Source: Terana coerulea (taxonomy: Eukaryota; Basidiomycota; Agaricomycetes; Polyporales; Phanerochaetaceae). From it: a stretch of 39,667 nucleotides of DNA. The notes under the pieces are model-generated. The model saw nothing but the letters and a program-made list of their open reading frames with translations, ran no database searches and was not told where the DNA came from. Both the position numbers and the translations under genes were made by a program. The first letter of the stretch is position 1. Each line of letters opens with the position of its first letter. Positions 29,813 through 39,667 of the stretch are shown here, in pieces. The stretch covers positions 1 through 39,667 of the forward strand of contig JAKOGH010001216.1 of assembly GCA_024811115.1 (NCBI GenBank). Reading direction: 5' to 3'.

Positions 29813-30660
29813 CATAACGTGAGGCCGGTGTCATGACATTCGTGAGGGTAGGTGTCTTGCTATAGCAATAGTCTTTTAAAGCTTCAACTCACCGTAAGGA
29901 CGAGCTAAAAAAACATGCGGCGCGCGGACAGGAACATTGGTCACGTAAGCAGATATATTGACAGTGCGTATACATTACTACAACAGAGTACTACATAGAA
30001 TACAACAGAGATACTGGATGTAAGAAGCTATGTACGCTGACGTACATAGCATAGCCCGACAGCCTCTCATCCGGCATGATCTCCCCGTACCCACAGGACA
30101 TACGGCCATCGCGCGGCCGAACATAATTTCCCCGTCCGTCCGTCGTCGCCGGCTTGCGACCACGACATGGCTCGGGCATAATCCACGTGGGATCTGCCAG
30201 CCGCCCTCGTAGACGACGATCATGCGGCATCTGCCCGCTCCAACTGCGAATGCCGCGAGAATAGCCTATATAGCCCCACAGGCACAAATTTAGTCAGAGT
30301 TGCAGCATCAGATTGGAAGTAAAATACGCACTGGCACGCCGTCGGAGTAGACGACTAGCAAACGGCGTTGTCGCCGTGCTCCTCAGCTCTCGCTGATGGC
30401 AAATCGGCACGGACCTCGTCCACTACAGATGAGGGAAAGTAAATACAAGAGCGGTCTACCGGCGCCCATAGGAATATCGCATCGTCGACGGCGTAAGGCC
30501 AAATAATATATACTGTCACGGCGTAACATCAGCATCAATGTTAACTATCGAGTCGCCTGTATTCACGTACTGGTGACGGGAAGCTTAAGCCGCGCGACGG
30601 ACGCCAAGTCGGAGAGCCGGCGCAGCGCATAGCGTGGAGCTGCTCTCTAGCATGCATTAC
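29813..30660. other. Non-coding or unrecognised region
   Basis: No family match. Open frames of 60-98 codons on both strands (29978-30287) are not supported by codon pattern or motif, though a minus-strand transcript from 31.2 kb could extend here. Contains the hairpin at 30027. Confidence 0.4.
30027..30050. repeat. Perfect 10-bp stem hairpin
   Basis: GCTATGTACG, a 4-nt spacer CTGA, then the exact inverse CGTACATAGC. It does not sit at the end of a called gene. Confidence 0.8.
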
Positions 30661-31224
30661 AATTAACCTGGAAGCCATCGATAGTCAGCCAATGGTATAA
30701 TAAAGCGGTTCAGAATATACTTACTTGACGTGGTAAAGCTTGGAACCCGGTAGCGACTGAGGTAACAGAACACGTACTGACAGGAATGATCCATGCTTAT
30801 CGTCGTTGTTAAACTGATTTCACGGGGACGCAGACCGGCACCGTTCAGCGCGATCGCCGTGGTTGAGGTGGAATCCGTAAGGCGGCACGTTCCCAGCGCC
30901 GGACACAAGAGCCGGAGTGCCGCACCACGACTTGATCGAGAAACTGCAGGGCGGGACGGCGGCGCGACGTTGCTCGCCCTCAGCACGGTACTACTAAGTG
31001 TGATAAGAAATTAACTAACGAGGACAGAGGTGGAGTCTTTACACTACTTACCTGTGCAACGGTCTTGTACCTTGGCGGTGGTCTTGACGGAGGCAGCCGT
31101 CGACGAGTGTGGTGAAGGCGACGACGAGGTCCGTGCCGGGACGTTGTGACTGAGAAAGAAGGAGGGCGAGAGGGAAGGCGAGTATGAAAGCAGGGTGGTG
31201 GGGGAATCACGTATTCGTGAGTGG
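30661..31224 (-). other. Possible spliced transcript without a clear protein
   Basis: Downstream of a TATAAAAG at 31225-31232 on the minus strand there is a pyrimidine-rich leader (about 31145-31195) and then a run of well-formed splice pairs: GTAAGT...CACTTAG (about 31051-30993), GTGAAA...TGTCAG (about 30824-30778) and GTAAGT...TTCCAG (about 30727-30670, with a GCTGACT branch candidate). Between them one frame gives a Cys/Gly-containing stretch (SFSIKSWCGTPALVSGAGNV) but no ATG begins it and no family is recognised. It could be a decayed gene, a gene with sequence errors or a non-coding RNA. Confidence 0.3.
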
Positions 31225-31232
31225 CTTTTATA
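31225..31232 (-). promoter_or_regulatory. TATA-box-like element, minus strand
   Basis: TATAAAAG on the minus strand followed about 40-80 bp later by a C/T-rich leader, the same layout as the PEBP-like gene's promoter. No confident start codon follows. Confidence 0.4.
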
Positions 31233-31240
31233 CCCTTGCG

Positions 31241-34200
31241 CTCCGGCGCGTATTGTCTCTTCTTGGGCCGATCCCGTCCCTCGCTACGTCGTTTACACGC
31301 TCTCGCTAGCCTCCCCGTGCCCCATGACGGGCGCCGCTGCAAATGGAAGATTCCATTAACAAACGCACGATATTTGCGACGCCGTCGGCGCTCCGCGCTG
31401 CCTTGGTGCGGAGACACGGACCCTGCCCGACGCGTTTCAGACATGCGTTCGCGTCGTCGCCCCAAATCGGCGGAGACCTCGGAATGAAGTTAACATTCAC
31501 CCACCAGATTTCAGAGCACGCCGCGCGATTTCCCGCCGACTTGAGCAGTCTTGACCGCAGCCGGCACGCGAAACTTGGAGATTCTCGCGCAGAGTTACAA
31601 CGCGCGTCGGGCCAAGTGCGCGGCCGGGCGAGTCCTAGGTACAGTATGTGTCAGTGCCAGTGTCAGAGCGGCTCTAGAAAGCGCGGCGTACTGATCGCAT
31701 GAGGGCGCACCACAGAACAATTCCAATCCTAATACGCCAGCGCCGGCGTAGAATCTTCACACCAAATAGGCGGCCTGTCGGGTGTCTACACGACGGGCAC
31801 TTCTTGTCAACTCCACGCACTGCCTCGAACTCTGTCGGATCGCGTTGTTGCACTGCACACGACCGCGCCGTCAGGGCTACTCGCCGAGGCTCGCCCATCG
31901 TTGAAAGAGGCCCGACTGTTCGGTCGCATCTGAGATTGCACATACGACGGCGAATGCCCGTACGCGTCGTAGGATACGCGAGCTGTCGTAAACTCCATGA
32001 AGCGCGCCGAGATACAGCAATTTCCCCACTAACAGGCCGCAGGTGGCTCTGTGTGAAAGTGCAAACTCTGCGGCATGAGTATAAGCGACGCAATGCAGAC
32101 TACCACGGTGAGCCCGCATCGAGATTGCTTACCGATGACGTTGAGCGACTGCGCAGAGACGAGCACTGGCGCACTTTCCCGTGCTTCGCGCCTCCTAAAT
32201 TGTCTCCGCTGGTCCAATTCGCGGCCTCCGACTCCAGCGGGCGAAGTGGAACGCCAGGGGTAATTTGCTCGCACACTGACTTAGTGGCTCCATCTTCAGC
32301 GTCGCAATCAGACCAAGATTTTTTCAGCTGGATTAATGTCATATCAGTGAGTTATGTGTTGTCTCATCATTTTTGCGGCTCACCTACAATTAGCGATAGT
32401 ACCGTCCGGAGTGGATCCGCGCCGCCTCGCAAGTCTTGAATTGATGCGGGAGACACCGCAGAGGTCTGTAAAAGATATAATTAAACACAAAAAATATAAC
32501 ATACCGAGGCAGCTACCCACTCTAAACGCGGTGAATTTGGTCTCGGAACTGGCTGCTTTGACAGTGGCGTGACGGAATCACTGACATCGGCGAAGAGGCA
32601 CCCGCCTCGCTTGAGGCTGTGGGAATCCCGTTCACGCGATACGTCCGTTCTAGCCATATGTGCATCAGCCAAGTCGCCGATCAATTTTATGAAGTCGACG
32701 GCCAGTGGCGATCCGAGGGCTGGATCCTTTTTTATAAGCGTCTGACGCTGCGCGCGGCAGGACAACGTCCGCACACCTAGTGGCGAACACGGCCGGTATT
32801 GAACACGCGAAGACGCAGCCAATGCGCTGGTAATAAGCCGGTCCATGTGTGGGCGTACGACTTCGATGTGATGAGTATGAGCGGAGGCTAGAGTCTGGAA
32901 ATACGTCGAAGTAAACTCACAGATAATGTCAAACAGCCTCGCGAAAGACGGGATCAGCGCAATCTGCCTTTGTTTGTGCGCTTTCCTCAGTCTGGTTTGC
33001 TCTAGGCACGGCGAGCGAGACGAGATAGCGTCAACCAGCTCGCTTGCAACGTCGCTGCGTTTCGCAACCTGCGATTGAGCCGAGCCGCGTTGATCTGTGC
33101 GAATTCGATGTTGATTAGTTATGGACGGCGACATGAACTGGCCGCTTACCTTCATCTGGTAAGCACATTGACCACGGGCGGTGATGGTAGGGTGGTTTCA
33201 ACTTGGCTCGTGGCCGACTCCCCCACCAGCGACAGCGATACACCCGCACTTGGCAGGTGTTCCCCAGCCAGGCCGCCGATAAATCTGGTGGCGGCGGCGG
33301 CGGCGCGCAACGATCCGAGCGCAGGGTCGCGGTAGGCTTCCAATACACAATGCTGATGTTTGGCCGCTTTCGTATCTTCGCGTGTGCAGATTACAAAAGG
33401 CAATATTTGGGCTCTCCGTGTGTATGTATTCAATTAGATCTGTAGTTTGTTTGCTGCAAGACGAGTACAAAATGATGAGCAAAGCGCAAGCAGACAGGAA
33501 CTGAGCTTACTGATCGAATCCTCCGGCATTCCGAGAGAATGCACGGCGTCGGCGGTAAGTGCTTCACCCCCATTGAAGATGGTGCCTGCGCTCCAAAAAA
33601 AGCAGGCGTGGCGAGGCACAGACTCGGGCCGCGTGGCAGTGGAAGCGAGCCACAGGCGAGGTTGCGACAACTTGAAAAGTCACCGCTTCCGCTCTTTCGA
33701 CTCGCTTGATGGTTGCTACGGGTCCCTATGTATTCCAGTCACCCCAAATGCTTGTTTGGATACCTCTAAACCCCGCTTGCAGGACATGGCTAAGTTGGGC
33801 TCAGGGAACGAGGTCCTACCTAGTAGGGCACCTATTGCCGCCGCAGGCTAGCCGTCCAGATTTTCATATCCAAGTATTTCATCCAATACGTGAGACGAGA
33901 CTGGGTGTTGGGCCAGTTGACACAAGCGCGGAGGATTGGGCATGTTGAACGCGAGAGTAGCCTGGAACCTCATAGACGCCCGCCTCGATTTCGGATCTGG
34001 GCAATTTGGTTCTTTGTGGCGCTCGGCGTCTGCCCGCCTCCCCTCAGGACCGTCGGCCCATGGCCGACACCGGCACGGCATAAGTAGTTCATCTGGTCAG
34101 ACACTGGCGCAGCCGCGAAATACACGTTGTTATCTCACGCTGTGTATCCGGAGTGTTGTTCAAGTGCGTACACGGGCCTGAGTACTTGCAAGTTGCGTCG

Positions 34201-34243
34201 CGACTTGGACGACTCAGACGGCAAACGGTCCCACAGTTGAAAA
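31241..34243. other. Gene-poor region, no recognised coding sequence
   Basis: The longest open frames (31699-32439, +, 246 codons; 32481-33155, -, 224 codons) are Arg/Ser-rich without motifs and I do not call them. Two minus-strand stretches both read DPALGS followed by IGxLA (about 32650-32730 and 33235-33330), suggesting an old internal duplication. GC content remains high, so this is not AT-rich decayed DNA. Confidence 0.4.
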
Positions 34244-34267
34244 TTGAGATGGGATGGATGACACGAG
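34244..34267 (+). repeat. Single dispersed copy of the minisatellite core
   Basis: TTGAGATGGGATGGATGACA continuing to CACGAG repeats the core of the 29398 array in the same orientation, 4.4 kb away. It is followed by a similar CTATACTGTAGTATAC block. Confidence 0.75.
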
Positions 34268-35629
34268 CCAACGCGCGCGCTATACTGTAGTATACAAACT
34301 CGTGTGTAAATGCATCAAGATAATAATTGTCTGTATACTACCTAGCTCTCTAAGGGCACTACATGCTCAGAACGAGACACAAACCAGCATAACCACTTTC
34401 TTACAGTTTAATTCGTGTGACCTTCGGTCTCCATGCTTTCATGAGTCTTGGCAATAATGACACAAAAATTGCATATCTTGCTTACCGTACAGTCGGGGTG
34501 AGTCTAAGGCTTGGCGAAGGAGCGTTAATTGATGTGACGCCCTTCATGGAGGGCTTCCAAAGGGTGCTGTCAGTCAACAGCAGAGACGAGAAAAGAACCA
34601 CGCACCGTAACGCAGATTGACCACCTGCGTGATCCGGTGCGTGTCGTCGCTTCCCATACGATTCGGTCGCGCAAACGCACGTCTGATAACGTTTTACCGC
34701 TCTCCATAGCCGTCGTTGCTGTGGTACATTTGGTACTCGTCAGTGTAGTGTCTCGCTTGCGCCGCTGTCGGCAGCCCTGCGCCCGCCAAAGAGCATGAGA
34801 CCTTGTACAGAGGCGTATTAGTAATGCGAACAGGACTAAACGAGTGAAAACTAGCTACCGTGAACGCCGCTGGAGTCGCACGCGATCCAACAGGCTACGC
34901 GGCGCGCTTCTCCTTCCCGAGCACTGCGAGAGAGGCCAGGCTTCGGCGTGGATGTATCTTTATGCCGTGTTCACGTTTCTGCCTCTGCAACGCCGTTGGT
35001 TGTCTACCAGCCATGTGTCCAGGCACTCTGACGCCGTTCAACAAGCAAAAAGCAGCACACCGGCTCGCCCCTTACCGACCCCCCCACCCTGGAACGGGCG
35101 GCTTCGACAGCGCCATGACGGGAATACTAGAGTCGGCGTGATAGCGCCGGCGGCTGCATTCTCGACCGAGAGCCTCATTTGCGATGAGCGTCCGCTCTGG
35201 ACAGAGTCGAGTCCCCGATCGTTGTGCTGTGACGCCAGTGAGGAATGGTCTGCGGCCAACCCTTTAGCCGGACTTCTAGACTCTGTTGCCGTAATTGCTT
35301 TCTGACTGGCCGAGCGCAGGTGGTCTCTGCGGCACGTGTGCGTTCAACGCTTCTCTGCATATTACTGCCACCCATTTGTTCTTCGTATCTCTTGAACGCA
35401 ACATAAATGAGAATCATGAGATGAGTTGCTGACCGAGGATCGAGATAGAGCTCACCAACTCAGAACAGAATGCTCGTATTTCATCTCCTCCGACAAACCG
35501 GCGACCTGACGGCCTTATTTCCCATGCCAGACTACATAATTCAGCACACGGACGCTCTTAGGTAATGGCACTGCGTGACGTACCGCATCTCGTCGGTAGT
35601 GGAGGCGAGCTGCCACCGGAAACGCCTGA

Positions 35630-35655
35630 AAGCGATGACAGGCCTGTCATCGCTT
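35630..35655. repeat. Perfect 26-bp palindrome
   Basis: AAGCGATGACAGG is followed immediately by its exact inverse CCTGTCATCGCTT, with no spacer. It is not associated with a called gene. Confidence 0.85.
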
Positions 35656-36143
35656 CCACAGTTCTTGTGTCCTTCCAATGGTTTCTATGCCAGTAAATTC
35701 GCGTAGTCTCGCGATCTCTGTACGTTTGAACGTCGATGTGGCTATACTTGCGAAACTGTAACCTGGCTCACCAATTTCAGTCATGCTGAGCGCAGCACAA
35801 TGATGGAAGGTCAGTAAAGATCTCAGCAAATGACTGTATACGGGTCCTTGAGCAGGCTGAGCGTCGCGGCAATTAATGTCGTGCGGAGCGGGCGAATCGA
35901 ACGCGCATATGAGCGGAGAAAGCCAAGCTTGGGATATTACAGACGCCCGTACCTGCCCAAGATATCCGTGTGGCGTCGGCGTCGGCGTTAACCCACCTTC
36001 CTTCCGCCCACATCCCTTGCTCTCGGCCATCGAAACAGACAACCAAAATGCCGATCTGTTCACGCGCAGCTCTACGCGGATACACGTAATGTGAATATAA
36101 ACCTGGACTACGGGTGCAGCGACGGATGGCAGGCGCCACGTGT

Positions 36144-36159
36144 ACGAGCTTAAGCTCGT
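36144..36159. repeat. Perfect 16-bp palindrome
   Basis: ACGAGCTTAAGCTCGT reads the same on both strands. Confidence 0.8.
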
Positions 36160-36794
36160 TCAAGACACCGGGATGTTGGCCAAAGACCAGAATTGCAAGA
36201 CGTTTGTCAGACGCGTTCTGATGCAGCTCTGCCTACCTCGATTCACTGGCTTTGGCCTTCTGCCAATGATTGCGAGTCGGCGAGGGCCGCGGCGGTGGGA
36301 TGTCATCTTGCAGTGAGGGAGAGTACAATCGCATGTCGCATGCGGGTAGGTGCGTGCACTAGAGTCCTTATCCATGATTTCACACTAAGCTGTTGTAGTA
36401 TTGCGCAGACGTAGTAAATCAACAAAGATACGGAGAGAAGTCTCGCCGAATACGGCGGTGGTGAATACTTTAGCATGCACTCGCCGAACGCCAAGATTGG
36501 GCGGTCTTTGTATCACCGCTACGACATCTCTGCATCAGGGAATGGGAAACGACCGCTGTGGTACATTTCCCTTTTCGAACGGTTGCAGAAACTTCAGCTG
36601 CGACTGGGCAGATGTTTTGAATGTACTGCCTATTTCGATCGTTTGGGCATTTATCGTCAATTCGATGTAAAGAGATGACACCGGAGCACTGTAACCGCTT
36701 TGTGCAGGCGAGATGAACCTCAGGACTTGGGTGCATGTTTCTCTATAAATGAAGTAAAGGAGCAGACACCTACTGCCAAACGGCCATTTCAACA

Positions 36795-37485
36795 TGTCTC
36801 CTGCCTTGCGTCGCACGATTGCATCGATCACGCTCGAAGAGCACGTTCGGCTGCAAGAGGAGCTGCTTGAAGCAGAACGACAGAAGACAATGTCGAAACG
36901 AGGCAAGACGGTCACATCAGGGTGAGTGCTTGGGTCAACATCTGCCAACGTCCGGTCTCTAACTCCAGCACTAGCAGTGACATCGTACAAAGGTCAAGTC
37001 CGCACACTACGCTGCAAGATTAATCTGCTTGCTGGCCGCCTCTTGTGTACGTCATGCCGTTCGCTTCAAGGCTATGTTGCTGACAACCCGTTTTGGCAGC
37101 CATCCGGTGTCCCGAGAAGTCGGATGACCTGGGCCGTGACCTCCTTCGGTGACAACCAGATCATCTGGCTTCACAAAGGCCTGACAGTGCGCGGCTGGCC
37201 GGCTGACATCGCCTTCGGCAATCCGCAAGACAGCGGGTGCCTCGACGAGCTGAACCGGATTCACGCCGGCTTTGAGGGTGGGCGCATCCATTTTGCGAAG
37301 CTCACTCGCGCAGAGTCCGACGGACTCGGGCCTAAGGCGTTTTGCCCAACGGCACGGCGGTGGGGTGCGACAAGCGAGCGGATGCGTTCGTCACGCGTCC
37401 GTACCGCCCTCGTGCAACGCGGTCCAAGAGGAAGACACGCCAGGATCACATTAAGACGGCGGAGATTGTGATAGAGTCGCCATAG
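36795..37485 (+). CDS. Hypothetical protein of a basidiomycete-expanded family
   Basis: Exon 1 (36795-36920) reads MSPALRRTIASITLEEHVRL with a Glu-rich helix, then a GTGAGT donor. The downstream exon reads CKINLLAGRLLCTSCRSLQG, MTWAVTSFGDNQIIWLHKGL, VRGWPADIAFGNPQD and IHFAKLTRAE. After adding one C in the run 37345-37347 it continues CDKRADAFVTRPYRPRATRS and IKTAEIVIESP to TAG at 37483-37485. The block GWPxDIxFxNP...IHxxKLT resembles short hypothetical proteins that recur in basidiomycete genomes; I know no function. The splice between the exons is off by one base with the obvious acceptor (36968), so either another acceptor or another sequence error is involved. Confidence 0.5.
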
Positions 37486-38268
37486 GCCCTTGATTGGTTA
37501 CGTAGCTTGCTGTTAATATTGGCGAACTTTTGGCAGGCCTGTGAGTGCTGAGCGCTGAATACTGAGTACCGAGCATGCCGAAGTGCCATGTGAGGATTTC
37601 TCACGCTGTCGTTGATCTTTACCGAAATGGATGGTTGCGTACTGGAGACGGTTAGCTCCTGTCAGCAATATCCAAGTCCGAGTCTGGAGCCCTGCTCGAT
37701 GCAGCCGAGATGGGGCCTGGCCTTGTCTTGTTCTTTCTCTAATTAATATATTCAGTTTCACTTGAATAACATCAGAAGCTGGAAAAGGAGGAATCTAAAT
37801 TATGGAAAGGCTAATTAGGAGACGGACGATTTGCAGATGGTCCGTTTCCCAAATAGTCCAATTTTGGTGAGATAAATATATTCAACGCCATGATGTAAAG
37901 CAATACAAAATCAAGCAAGCCGTACTTGCAGAGCCCTCAATGTCATTGACCACTTCGGTACGCTTAAGTGCGCCAAATTTGACCCTGAAGTCCAATCAAC
38001 AGAGCTCCGTGGCAGTGGAGCAGTATCGTCATGGGCGGGATTTCACCGCAGGATTCATTCGCCATCATTCAACTTCACGTCCAGGCAAAGCTTTCAACCA
38101 CCCTCTGCTGGCCATTATTATTAATATGTCCTCGTCCGCGCATCAGGCTATTGATGTTCATTCATTGACCGCCCGTACTCCGTTGAAAGTGCATTGAAGG
38201 ACGCTCACACAGTCGCTGATGCTTCTAGAGCCTGGAAAGAAATCAACACGACAAAGCAATGCTCGACT
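37486..38268. other. Intergenic, AT-richer stretch
   Basis: No gene is recognised. 37730-37910 is AT-rich with an imperfect hairpin around GGAGACGGAC and GTCCGTTTCC (37820-37852). It separates the last gene from the satellite. Confidence 0.4.
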
Positions 38269-39667
38269 AAGCGAAATACGTACCTTTATCGCCCTTGTCG
38301 GCCGCTCCCGCAGACTGAAACGCGTCGGGACCATCCCTAAAATTGAGATTCACGGACTCGCAGACCAGCCATAACGCTCGCGGGACCGCGCTGCGAACAC
38401 CGCCCCAAAATGCCGTCATCCACCCTCGAACCAACAACTGCCGGACGCCGACGTGGTCTTGGACTTGGACTCACTGAGGCCGAGACCGTACGGAGCCACA
38501 ACCCCCGCGAGACGTAGCCGCGGGCGCGGCCCTGACATCCATCAGCTCAGTCTAAGTTCACACCGCCGTCGGCTGGGCACGGTTTTCTACACAAGCGAAA
38601 TGAGTGCGGTCCAGCGGCACGCGCACCGGACGAAGCACGTACCCCGAAGTTGCATTGCAAACCCGCCGTCATCGCTGGCGAGGTACGCGGGTAGGACGGC
38701 GTCGAAGCCAACTCGGAGTCGACATTCAGGGGTTCCGAGTCCATACGGAGCCACCACGCTGGCGGGATGCAGTCGCAAATATCACTCTGAGATGTCGCTG
38801 CCACCCATTCTCGACGAGTGCTCGTTCTCGAGTGCGTAGGCGCGATCGTGAAGTCAACATTTACGGACTCCGAGTCCACACGGAGCCATAACGCTGGCGG
38901 GATGGAGCCGCGAATGCCGCTCTCGGACACCCCAGCCGCTTGTTCTTGACGTGTTCCCATGCTTACGCGCGTCGGGCACCATCGCGTAGTTGATACCCAG
39001 AAGGCTGTATAGAGCCACAGCGCCCGCGAGCTGCAGCCGCAAGTGTCGCTACGGGAGACCCACGCAATCAGGCCTCGACGCGTTCCCAGCCTCGCACTTT
39101 GGCACCATCGCGAGGCCGAAATTCTGGGACTATGAGCCCATACGGAGCCATCACGCCCGCGGGATGCAGATGCGAGGGCTGTCGCGAGATGCTGTCGCCG
39201 CCCGCTTTCGACGAGTCGCTAGTGGTGTGTCGGCCCCATCGTGACGTCCCAATCCAGAGACTACAACGCCGTACCAAGCGAAAATGCGTGTCTGTATCGC
39301 CCTTGCTAGCCGCTCCCACAGATAGAAACGCGTCGAGGCCCTCCCTGAAGTCGAAATTCGTGGTTCGCAGACCAGCCATAACACCTGCGGGACCAAGCTG
39401 CAAACGCCGTCGCGAGATACGGTCATCCGTCCTCGAGACGACAACGCCGGATGCCGACCTAGACCCACGGAGGTCGAGACCGTACGGAGCCACGATCCCC
39501 GCGAGATGTAGCCGCGAGGCCGCCCCGAAAAGTCTCAGCTCTCAGTCCATGTTCACGCCGCTGTCAACTCGGCACGGTGTTCTACACACAAGCGAAAATC
39601 AGCGCGGTCCAGCGGCACACACACCAAGCGAAGCACGTACATCGAAGTCGCATACTCGCCGTCGTCG
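38269..39667. repeat. Higher-order satellite array, running off the window
   Basis: A monomer of about 110-135 bp carries CGGAGCCAYMACGCC-type sequence followed by GCGGGATGCAGCCGCRA. Copies start near 38372, 38494, 38744, 38880, 39013, 39142, 39376 and 39485; the 250- and 234-bp gaps fit a missing or diverged monomer. On top of this, 38269-38670 recurs at 39276-39667 at about 80% identity, a super-period near 1,007 bp. On the minus strand monomers give frames such as LHPAGVMAPYGL, but monomer lengths are not multiples of three, so I do not treat them as coding. Confidence 0.85.

Larger units (their letters stand above)
34268..36794. other. Gene-poor region, no recognised coding sequence
   Basis: A 153-codon frame (34844-35305, +) and a 138-codon frame (35647-36063, -) have no recognisable domain. 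Two perfect palindromes (35630, 36144) are the only clear structure. Confidence 0.4.

Noticed and set aside
31699..32439. 246-codon plus-strand open frame
   Set aside because: Arg/Ser/His-rich with no motif, no splice-consistent neighbours and several competing frames of similar length; long frames arise easily in this GC-rich, stop-poor DNA.
37820..37852. Imperfect hairpin GGAGACGGAC / GTCCGTTTCC
   Set aside because: Short and mismatched, with no flanking duplication; not distinguishable from chance.
38269..39667. Repeat-derived proteins containing LHPAGVMAPYGL
   Set aside because: Monomer spacing is not a multiple of three, so frames switch between units; typical of satellite DNA read as protein.

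Overview
The window looks like a gene-dense stretch of a basidiomycete (Agaricomycete-type) nuclear chromosome that runs into a gene-poor, repeat-rich flank. Evidence: almost every gene is cut by many 45-90 nt GT-AG introns, both tRNA genes contain short introns, and the gene set (SepA/Bni1-type formin, COQ7, Cdc25, complex I B15-type subunit, RRM/G-patch factor, P450, pepsin-fold protein, fungal methyltransferase) is fungal. I cannot name the species from sequence alone.

Layout. 1-1141 (+) is a partial, truncated second copy of the N-terminal half of a formin. Facing it, 7326-1558 (-) is the complete formin (15 exons, about 1,669 aa). Next are a secreted GPI-anchored PEBP-like protein (7874-8936, +), a two-RRM/zinc-finger/G-patch RNA-binding protein (12022-9236, -), a 74-aa complex I subunit (12092-12556, +) whose start lies only 69 bp from its neighbour's, COQ7 (13463-12664, -), and a small SPIRAL1/HN1-motif-like protein (13895-14801, +). 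A tRNA-Phe (15810-15724, -) sits between two MITE-like inverted-repeat elements. After that come a cytochrome P450 (16863-18858, +), a Cdc25 phosphatase (22997-20318, -), an aspartic-protease-like protein with a degraded second active-site motif (24952-26470, +), a tRNA-Leu (26603-26698, +) and a SAM-dependent methyltransferase (26858-29111, +) with a foldback element in one intron.

From 29.1 kb to the end there is little recognisable coding sequence: a minisatellite, perfect palindromes, one fungal hypothetical gene (36795-37485, +), and a higher-order satellite with a unit of about 130 bp and a super-period of about 1 kb that runs off the window.

Two cautions. First, many good gene models need a one-base correction, mostly in C/G runs and in both directions. 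The likeliest cause is uncorrected homopolymer error, so I do not treat a single frameshift here as proof of a pseudogene. Second, exon boundaries were worked out by eye from reading frame, splice consensus and remembered family patterns. The housekeeping genes form no operon or evident cluster. I found no convincing new multi-gene system. The best leads are the truncated formin paralogue, the pseudo-aspartic protease, the 69-bp divergent promoter, the elements flanking the tRNA, and the satellite array.
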